Origin: Nanobdellota archaeon
GTDB lineage: Archaea; Nanobdellota; Nanobdellia; SCGC-AAA011-G17; PNOQ01
Direction of reading: 5' to 3'
Length of the DNA: 55,831 nt
NCBI GenBank assembly: GCA_018829185.1
Contig: JAHJUI010000025.1
Coordinates: forward strand, 1 to 55,831
The notes below the pieces were generated by a model. That model did not search any database. It was not told the origin of the DNA and saw nothing but the letters and a program-made list of their open reading frames with translations. The position numbers were made by a program, and so were the translations under genes. Every line of letters starts with the position of its first letter. Within the stretch, counting starts at the first letter, position 1. Below are positions 48,815 to 55,831 of the stretch, piece after piece.

Positions 48815-49912
48815 TTAGAATGTTCTTACTACATTAGAAATTCTTACTTCATCTATAATCCCTTCAAAGAAATAAGCTGCAACATAACCGTGGCCAACTC
48901 TTGAAGCAATATATAACGCTCCACAAGGATAAGCACCAAGCACACCATTAATAGGTGCTACCGATTCTTTAACAAGAATACCATCAACATAAATTTTTGC
49001 TGTTTCTCCCTCCCTCCAAGTTACTGCAAAATGATACCACTCCCCCCAATAATCATCTCCTAGATTATAGACCGCCGCTGGGTAAGCATCTTTAAAATCA
49101 AACCAAACTCTATCAATATTATAAAGTGAAAGTTCATATGCCTCATTTCCAGTCCCTTTAGAAACTAACCTAGGAAAATCAACAGCAACCGCAGTAGGAT
49201 AAACCCATGCTTCAATTGTAATTTCATCTATAAGATCTAAGCTATCATCATCTCCACAATCTACAAATTCATCAATACCATTAAAACTCAAGGCGGTTCC
49301 AAATTTTCCATCTACCCAGTTAGTATCATCCATATCCATAAGAATTCCATCATTACCATTGCCAGTAGAATCACTTGCACTAGTTCCAGAACCTTCATCA
49401 AACTTCCAGTAAGCAACAGTATGTTCATCTATTAACATTTCTTCAATTTCCACAGGTTCATCAAATACATAACTATCAGAAACACTTTCAGAAGTAACTA
49501 TGTTGCCATCAAAATCAACCTTAGATAAAACTTCTACTCTTTGAACTTCTCCAGCATCACCCTCATAAATAACATTAAACCAGTTACTTGAGAAAGCGTC
49601 TAATGTTCCATCAATGTTTCCTACTATTACACCTTCACTACCATGTATTCTAACAATAAAACCTTCTATAATAATTTCTCTTTTGTTTTCAATTAACAAT
49701 TTAATTTTATTGTAAGTATTAGGAAAATCAATATCTTTCACTTTTACCTCAACCCCTGACAAAACAAGTACCTGTTCTATTTCTTCCTCGGTCTCCCTAG
49801 TTTGATCTCTAAAAAAATCTCCACCCCATCTAAAAACTAAAGAAGCTAAAACAATAGTAAATCCAATTAACAAAACAGTAGCTATTAATGGTGAAATTCC
49901 CTTTTTATTCAT
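48815..49912 (-). CDS. Pilin-like protein with C-terminal LamG/ConA-like lectin domain (a)
   Basis: MNKKGISPLIATVLLIGFTIVLASLVFRWGGDFF prepilin start; LamG TVAYWKFDEGSGTSASDSTGNGNDG...GIIDEVRISNVVRTF. Confidence 0.85.
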   Translation of the reverse strand: MNKKGISPLIATVLLIGFTIVLASLVFRWGGDFFRDQTRETEEEIEQVLVLSGVEVKVKDIDFPNTYNKIKLLIENKREIIIEGFIVRIHGSEGVIVGNIDGTLDAFSSNWFNVIYEGDAGEVQRVEVLSKVDFDGNIVTSESVSDSYVFDEPVEIEEMLIDEHTVAYWKFDEGSGTSASDSTGNGNDGILMDMDDTNWVDGKFGTALSFNGIDEFVDCGDDDSLDLIDEITIEAWVYPTAVAVDFPRLVSKGTGNEAYELSLYNIDRVWFDFKDAYPAAVYNLGDDYWGEWYHFAVTWREGETAKIYVDGILVKESVAPINGVLGAYPCGALYIASRVGHGYVAAYFFEGIIDEVRISNVVRTF

Positions 49913-49949
49913 AATCAAATTCTGAATTTGCGGGTATAAAAACTTTTCT

Positions 49950-51044
49950 TTAGAATGTTCTTACTGTTTTAGAAATTCTTACTTCATCTATCTGCCCATT
50001 TAAAAAATGATTATTACTCATCCAAGCTCCGATCAATAAAGGTTGATTTGAACTAATAAGATCTAAACCTTGAGAGCCACCATACAATTGGGTAGCAATT
50101 CCCTTAGAAACTCCATCCACAAAAAATTCAGTTTTCAAATCTCTATCCGCAACAACAGCTAAATGGTGCCAAGCACTATCATTTAATGCTAAATTATATT
50201 GGGATTTTTCACTCGTTCTTACAACACCATTATTAACCCAAAAATACAAATAACCGCCAGCATTATTATATGCAAAAATATATCCTTTATGGCCTGGATC
50301 TCCGTTCTCAGCATCATTACTCACCAAACCAACATAATCTGTTTGAATCGAATCCAATTTAGCCCAAACCTCAATTGTAAAATCTCCTGTTCCAATGTCC
50401 ATGCTAATATCATTTCCACAATTTGCATAATCTCCGGTTCCATCTAATGTAAACGCCGGTCCGAATTTACCATTTTCAAAATGTGCATCTCCCCCAAGTG
50501 TGCAATCAATGCCCCCAACAGAATCCACAGTATCACCATCAAACTTCCAATAAGCAACAACATGTTCATCATTAAATAATTTAGGTGTACTTAAAACCTT
50601 AGTATCTCCAGAACCTTCGGAAATAACAATTTCCCCATTAACATTAGCCTTAGGTAAAACCTCAACTTTAGTAAATGCCCCTATGTCTCCTTCAACATCT
50701 ATATCAAACCACTTTGAAGAAAAAGCATCCAATGGTTGATCAATATGTTGGATTGAAACTTCATTCTCACCATATATTCTAACAACAAAACCATCTAAAG
50801 AAGTTTTTCCATCATTCTTAACCAACACTTTTGGCCTATTATAAATATCATCAAAGATTTTTACCTCTTCTAAACTAACCCTAACACCCATCAAAGGCCC
50901 AACAGTTTCTATATCCTTTGTACCTTCTTCAGTTTGCCCTTTTAAAAAATCTCCCCCCCATCTAAAAACTAAAGCAGCCAAAACAATAGCAAAACCAATA
51001 AGAAGAACTGTTGCAATTAAAGGACTAATTCCTCTTTTTTTCAT
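49950..51044 (-). CDS. Pilin-like protein with C-terminal LamG/ConA-like lectin domain (b)
   Basis: MKKRGISPLIATVLLIGFAIVLAALVFRWGGDFL; VVAYWKFDGDTVDSVGG...GQIDEVRISKTVRTF; paralog of the adjacent gene. Confidence 0.85.
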   Translation of the reverse strand: MKKRGISPLIATVLLIGFAIVLAALVFRWGGDFLKGQTEEGTKDIETVGPLMGVRVSLEEVKIFDDIYNRPKVLVKNDGKTSLDGFVVRIYGENEVSIQHIDQPLDAFSSKWFDIDVEGDIGAFTKVEVLPKANVNGEIVISEGSGDTKVLSTPKLFNDEHVVAYWKFDGDTVDSVGGIDCTLGGDAHFENGKFGPAFTLDGTGDYANCGNDISMDIGTGDFTIEVWAKLDSIQTDYVGLVSNDAENGDPGHKGYIFAYNNAGGYLYFWVNNGVVRTSEKSQYNLALNDSAWHHLAVVADRDLKTEFFVDGVSKGIATQLYGGSQGLDLISSNQPLLIGAWMSNNHFLNGQIDEVRISKTVRTF

Positions 51045-51076
51045 AACTATTATTTTAAAATAAGAATATATAAACT

Positions 51077-51589
51077 TTACTCAAATTCCTTTCCACATTT
51101 ACTTGGCTTTATTCTAATCTTCCCATCAAACTTAAAATCTAATTCTTTTCCATCATTTAACTCATGTAACAAAACTGCTAAAGCCCCAACTTCTGAATGT
51201 GGTTGATTAGTTACTGAAAAATTATAATCTGCTTCATGGTAAACTTCCATTGGTACTTTTTCTCCGCCAACAACAATCAAAACATCACCCTTAACTTTCT
51301 TAATCTTTTCACCATACATTGTCAAATTAACAATTTTAAAATTTTCCTTTCTTTTCTCTTTAATTAATTTCAAAGCACTCTTAACATATTCAATTTCAAA
51401 AGAACCACCAAAGTTTTTAACAACCTCAACAACAGATTTCTCAAAACTATCATCCTTATCCCCAGAATAATAAATCTTATCAGCTAAAAAAGCTCTAGCT
51501 ACTAAAGCAACATGTGTACTAATTCTAGGATCTCTTCCTGCCCTATGACTCAACCTTAATACTTCAATCATACAAAAAGAATAAATCAA
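51077..51589 (-). CDS. tRNA (cytidine(56)-2'-O)-methyltransferase Trm56
   Basis: IEVLRLSHRAGRDPRISTHVALVARAFLA; LIVVGGEKVPMEVYHEADYNFSVTNQPHSEVGALAVLLHEL. Confidence 0.92.
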   Translation of the reverse strand: MIYSFCMIEVLRLSHRAGRDPRISTHVALVARAFLADKIYYSGDKDDSFEKSVVEVVKNFGGSFEIEYVKSALKLIKEKRKENFKIVNLTMYGEKIKKVKGDVLIVVGGEKVPMEVYHEADYNFSVTNQPHSEVGALAVLLHELNDGKELDFKFDGKIRIKPSKCGKEFE

Positions 51590-51623
51590 AAACCTTTTAA
51601 ATTCTTACTTTTCTCTAGCTTCT

Positions 51624-52529
51624 ATGTCAGAAACAAGAATTGAGCACTTTTACAACAAAAATTACAAAAAGTTATTACTTATACCAATTATATTACTAAT
51701 TATTTCTATTTCAATTTTAGCAATAAAATACAACGCAACAGGAGAATTTATTGACAGAGACGTCTCATTGCAAGGAGGAATCTCAGCAACTATTTATTTA
51801 GAAAATGAAGTAAATATTGAAGAGCTAACAACCTACTTACAATCTCAATTTCCAAACTCAGACATAACAGTAAGAGCATTATCAACATTTGGAACCGGAA
51901 GCACATCAGGTTTAATTATTGATGCAACAGATATAACAAATAAAGAAATACAACCAATTTTAGAAGAAAAATTAAACATCAAATTAGAAGATAATTATTC
52001 TGTCCAAGAAATTGGCTCCTCTTTAGGAGAATCCTTCTTCAAAGAAATGATATTAGCAATCTTATTCGCATTCTTATTCATGGGAATTGTAGTTTTCATA
52101 ACTTTCAGAAAATTAGTTCCATCTATAGCAGTTATTCTTTCAGCATTATTAGATATAATTATACCTTTAGCAATTATTAGTGTGCTTGGATTCAAATTAT
52201 CAACTGCAGGAATTGCAGCTTTCTTAATGGTTATTGGTTATTCAGTTGACACAGATATTTTACTAACAACAAGAGTCCTAAAAAGAAAATCAGGAACCTC
52301 ATTTAGTAGAATGAAGGGAGCTTTCAAAACAGGAATGACCATGACCTTAACAACAATTGCAGCTTTAACAGTAGGAGTAATTGTAACTCAATCTGTAATA
52401 ATAAAAGAAATGTTCACAATAATACTTATCGCATTAATCATAGACTTAATCAGTACATGGTTTATGAACGCATCATTATTAACTTGGTACATAAAAAGAA
52501 AAGAAAATGAAGCTATTCAAAATACTTAA
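51624..52529 (+). CDS. secF: Protein-export membrane protein SecF
   Basis: Six-TM topology; GEFIDRDVSLQGGISATI; IGYSVDTDILLTTRVL. Confidence 0.92.
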   Translation: MSETRIEHFYNKNYKKLLLIPIILLIISISILAIKYNATGEFIDRDVSLQGGISATIYLENEVNIEELTTYLQSQFPNSDITVRALSTFGTGSTSGLIIDATDITNKEIQPILEEKLNIKLEDNYSVQEIGSSLGESFFKEMILAILFAFLFMGIVVFITFRKLVPSIAVILSALLDIIIPLAIISVLGFKLSTAGIAAFLMVIGYSVDTDILLTTRVLKRKSGTSFSRMKGAFKTGMTMTLTTIAALTVGVIVTQSVIIKEMFTIILIALIIDLISTWFMNASLLTWYIKRKENEAIQNT

Positions 52530-54066
52530 AAAAACAAGAGTAGTAATACTTTTGATATTTATAATAATTAGTCTTCTAGCTATTAATCCGCAATTCGGGG
52601 CACAAGGAGTAGCAATAAAAAATGTTGCAAAAAACTCAACAGCAGAATTCGCAGGAATAATAAATCCTTCTGCTGAAACTTCTCCAACAACTTTAGAAAA
52701 AATAAAAGAAGTAAACGGAGAAACAATTACAAGTTTAGAACAATATTCATCAATAATAGATTCTATAGAAGAAAATTCAAAAGTAACTATAACCACAAAC
52801 AAAGATTCTTACACTTTATTAAAATCTGATAATCTTGGCCTAGAAGTACAAGATGTTTCAACCTCAAACATAAGAAAAGGTTTAGACTTACAAGGTGGAA
52901 CAAGAGTATTATTAAAACCAGAAACAGAAATTTCCGAACAAGAAAGAACAGAATTAATAGATACTATGCGTTACAGATTAGATACTTATGGTCTAAAAGA
53001 TATTGAAATCAGAAAAACAAATGATCTATTAGGAAATAAATATATTTTAGTTGAACTTGCCGGAGCAACAAAACAAGAAGTAACAGAATTGATTGCATCT
53101 CAAGGAAGTTTTGAAGCAAGAATTGGAGATGACGTTGTATTCTCCGGTGGAAAAAAAGATATAACTTTTGTTTGTAGAAACGATGGCTCATGCGCAGGAA
53201 TAAGAGATTGTTCAAAAGTTCAAGATGGATATTATTGTAAATTCGAATTCCAAATTAAATTAACACAAGAATCAGCAGAAAGACATGCTGCTGCAACAGA
53301 TGAATTAACTGTTAACATAAGTCAATCTGGTCAAGAAATGCTCTCAAAAACAATTGACTTTTACTTAGATAATACTTTAGTTGATTCATTACAAATTTCA
53401 GCAGATCTTAAAGGTCAAGCTGCAACAGACATTGTAATCTCCGGACCAGGAACAGGAAATACAGAACAAGAAGCAATCCAAGATTCTTTAAAATCTATGA
53501 ACAAATTACAAACAATCTTAATTACAGGTTCATTCCCGCATAAATTAGAAATAGTAAAATTAGATTCTATTTCTCCTTTACTTGGTGGAGAATTTATGAG
53601 AAATGCAATAATTACCGGATTACTTGCAATTTTAGCAGTAGCAATTGTTATTTTCATAAGGTATAGGAAATTAAATATTGCAATTCCTTTGGTCTTAACA
53701 AGTATTTTTGAAGTTATAATTATTTTAGGAATATCTGCTTTATTCAAAAGACAATTAGACTTAGCAGCAATAGCCGGAATAATAGCTGCAGTCGGAACAG
53801 GAGTAGATCATCAAATAGTTATTGTAGATGAAACTTTATCTAAAATGACAGAACAATTCTACAGTTGGAAACAAAGGATAAAAAGAGCTTTATTCATTAT
53901 CATGGCTGCTTATTTCACAACCTTATTTGCAATGATGCCATTGTTATTTGCTGGAGCAGGATTATTAAAAGGATTCGCATTTACTACAATTTTAGGAATC
54001 ACAGTTGGTGTATTCTTAACTAGGCCAGCATTTGCAGCAATAATAGAAACACTTACAGAAGAATAA
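52507..54066 (+). CDS. secD: Protein-export membrane protein SecD
   Basis: KGLDLQGGTRVLLKPE; large exported domain; AAVGTGVDHQIVIVDETLS. Confidence 0.93.
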   Translation: MKLFKILKKTRVVILLIFIIISLLAINPQFGAQGVAIKNVAKNSTAEFAGIINPSAETSPTTLEKIKEVNGETITSLEQYSSIIDSIEENSKVTITTNKDSYTLLKSDNLGLEVQDVSTSNIRKGLDLQGGTRVLLKPETEISEQERTELIDTMRYRLDTYGLKDIEIRKTNDLLGNKYILVELAGATKQEVTELIASQGSFEARIGDDVVFSGGKKDITFVCRNDGSCAGIRDCSKVQDGYYCKFEFQIKLTQESAERHAAATDELTVNISQSGQEMLSKTIDFYLDNTLVDSLQISADLKGQAATDIVISGPGTGNTEQEAIQDSLKSMNKLQTILITGSFPHKLEIVKLDSISPLLGGEFMRNAIITGLLAILAVAIVIFIRYRKLNIAIPLVLTSIFEVIIILGISALFKRQLDLAAIAGIIAAVGTGVDHQIVIVDETLSKMTEQFYSWKQRIKRALFIIMAAYFTTLFAMMPLLFAGAGLLKGFAFTTILGITVGVFLTRPAFAAIIETLTEE

Positions 54067-54109
54067 AATTTAAATACTCTAAATTCTAAATTTAATTTGA
54101 GGTGATACC

Positions 54110-54226
54110 ATGACCCACGAACTAACCATTTTATACATTTTATTAGGAATAAACATAGCTTTGATCTTTGGATTAAGAAAAATAATACAACTTGAAAGAT
54201 TAATCAAAGGTAGAAAAAGAAAATAA
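54110..54226 (+). CDS. Small single-TM protein (38 aa), downstream of secD
   Basis: MTHELTILYILLGINIALIFGLRKIIQLERLIKGRKRK* preceded by SD-like GAGGTGATACC; not in the supplied ORF track. Confidence 0.6.
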   Translation: MTHELTILYILLGINIALIFGLRKIIQLERLIKGRKRK

Positions 54227-54227
54227 A

Positions 54228-54878
54228 TTAATTTTTATTTTTAGCATAAACAAAAACTACCCTAGTAAACAAGGTTGGACAAATTTGAGCTAAAGAATTA
54301 ATTAATTTATCTAAAAAACGTGCAAAGCCACTTTTGTAACTCATCCTAGATTCCCAAAGATATTCTACTTTTTTTATTTCAAAATGTTTTGAAAAAATAG
54401 AGATTATATCTTTTACCCTTGGATTATGAATATGTAAGTGTTTAGACACAGTCATAAACGGTTCATGCATCTTGGTTTTTTTTCCAAATAAATAATATAA
54501 CCTCAATAAAAAATTATAATCATTAGGCATAGATAATAAAAAAATTCCATTTTTCTTGCCCACCCTCTTTATTTCTTCTAATACCTTACTAGGAAACATA
54601 AGATGTTCTAACGTTTCTAAACATACAACAATATCAAATGACGCATCCGGTAAAGGTATTTTCTCTTTATCCAAATTACAATGATAATCTACATTTCCTT
54701 CTATATCCAAAGAATAATATTTAATATTGCCGGGTAAAACCGATTTTAAAATACAATTAGCTGCACCAACATCTAATAGTTTATGATTCCTAGAAAAATT
54801 TTTTACCTTTCTGTAAACCAGCTTATATTGACTTTGATCTGGGGGAATTTCCTTTTCCTTATCTAAATTTAAATCCAT
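54228..54878 (-). CDS. SAM-dependent methyltransferase (class I)
   Basis: LLDVGAANCILKSVL; IPLPDASFDIVVCLETLEHLMFPSKVLEEIKRVGKKNG. Confidence 0.85.
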   Translation of the reverse strand: MDLNLDKEKEIPPDQSQYKLVYRKVKNFSRNHKLLDVGAANCILKSVLPGNIKYYSLDIEGNVDYHCNLDKEKIPLPDASFDIVVCLETLEHLMFPSKVLEEIKRVGKKNGIFLLSMPNDYNFLLRLYYLFGKKTKMHEPFMTVSKHLHIHNPRVKDIISIFSKHFEIKKVEYLWESRMSYKSGFARFLDKLINSLAQICPTLFTRVVFVYAKNKN

Positions 54879-54929
54879 AAAATTTAGAATTTATGATGCT
54901 TTATATATTTTATGATATCCCCTATAATT

Positions 54930-55628
54930 TTATTCTTTTTTAAACCCATAGAATTTCTTAAAAAATATCAAATCTGATTTATCCGGTACCCCCTTTATGT
55001 AAGTTATATTAATTTGTTTAAAACCTACAAACCCATATTTTTCCAATATCCCCAAAATCTTACTTAATTTTGCTTGTTTCTCATAATAACCTCTATAAAT
55101 AACTTCTATTTGTAAAATATCGATTTCCTTTAAAAAATCTCCAAATCCTTCTAAAACTCTGTCTTCTGCACCTTCAACATCTATCTTTAAAAAACAGGGT
55201 CTTTTAATTTCTAAATCCAAATTATCAAATCTTTTTAATTCAATTGTTCTTTCTTCATAGGAATATTCTATCGGCTTCAAAAAAGAACTTTCCGTATTAT
55301 TTTCAGAAACAAAATAAAAAGTTTTCTTTTCATTTTTATCCCATAGTCCAACATCAAAAACTTCAATGTTGTCTAATTCCTTTAATTTAGCATTATGCTC
55401 TTTGATGGGCTCAAAAGCATAAACAAAAATCCCTGGAAAATTAAACTTACAAGCCCGAATAAAATCACCAACACTTGCCCCTACATCTATAATCATCTTT
55501 GGATTAGTTCTTAGTAATTTTTTTACAACCAAACAACTTTTAGAATGAAAAGGAACAATTTTATGAAACCTTTCTTTAAATATACTCGGTTGTTCTAATA
55601 TTCTTATTATAATATGCCTTATCCCCAT
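54930..55628 (-). CDS. FkbM-family methyltransferase
   Basis: MIIDVGASVGDFIRACKFNFPGIFVYAFEP; FLKIDVEGAEDRVLEGF. Confidence 0.88.
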   Translation of the reverse strand: MGIRHIIIRILEQPSIFKERFHKIVPFHSKSCLVVKKLLRTNPKMIIDVGASVGDFIRACKFNFPGIFVYAFEPIKEHNAKLKELDNIEVFDVGLWDKNEKKTFYFVSENNTESSFLKPIEYSYEERTIELKRFDNLDLEIKRPCFLKIDVEGAEDRVLEGFGDFLKEIDILQIEVIYRGYYEKQAKLSKILGILEKYGFVGFKQINITYIKGVPDKSDLIFFKKFYGFKKE

Positions 55629-55725
55629 TTAAATACCTTTTAAACTACAAAAACTTAAAATAATTTTATTTATAAAGTTTATGTAAACGCTGGCGTTGTC
55701 CTAAATCTAAAATTTTATTAATAGA

Positions 55726-55770
55726 TAACCCCTAGCTTGAGCTAGGGGGTTAGACAATAGAGGTGTCTAA
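55726..55770 (+). repeat. Two adjacent hairpins (AACCCCTAGC-TTGA-GCTAGGGGGTT and TTAGACA-ATAGAGG-TGTCTAA) just before an ORF that runs off the window
   Basis: Inverted repeats read directly from sequence. Confidence 0.75.
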
Positions 55771-55772
55771 CA

Positions 55773-55831
55773 ATGAAAAAAGAGATAAAACTAGTTAAAA
55801 AAGTTAAGCGTTTGCTAAAAAGATTAAGATG
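55773..55831 (+). CDS. N-terminus of a basic protein cut by the window edge (MKKEIKLVKKVKRLLKRLR...)
   Basis: Open frame from ATG to window end. Confidence 0.5.
   Translation, partial: MKKEIKLVKKVKRLLKRLR

Overview
AT-rich archaeal window, most likely from a DPANN-type (Woesearchaeota/Pacearchaeota-like) genome; the lineage is inferred from gene content and style only. The left part (about 1-23 kb) is mostly housekeeping: SRP RNA, Elp3, a ribosomal protein/RNA polymerase cluster (eL21, Rpo4, DUF655, uS13, uS4, uS11, Rpo3, eL18, uL13, uS9, then after an insertion Rpo10), RNase P Rpp21-like subunit, 5S rRNA, Pth2, FtsJ/RlmE, a TGS-domain GTPase, tRNA-Leu, TrmI and a PIN-ATPase-KH protein. The middle (about 23.9-36.8 kb) is an accessory island around a diadenylate cyclase gene (DacZ-like). 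It has four copies of the cyclase 3' end, three of them outside the intact gene. Three short secreted Rhs core-plus-tip proteins lie convergently right after three of those copies, and there is one giant YD-repeat protein that stops where the tip proteins begin (a split Rhs). The three Rhs tips differ but share an HG...SC arrangement resembling a clan CD cysteine peptidase dyad. The island is bordered by a tRNA-Arg(CCT) with two apparent BHB introns, followed by a LAGLIDADG-like ORF and a tRNA-Gly(TCC) with one intron. The right part (about 38.9-51 kb) is a one-strand cluster of large secreted or pilin-like adhesins with LamG, beta-helix, PKD and Cys-rich segments, then Trm56, SecF, SecD and two methyltransferases. 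The best candidate for an undescribed system is the split-Rhs/dacZ-tail cassette locus.
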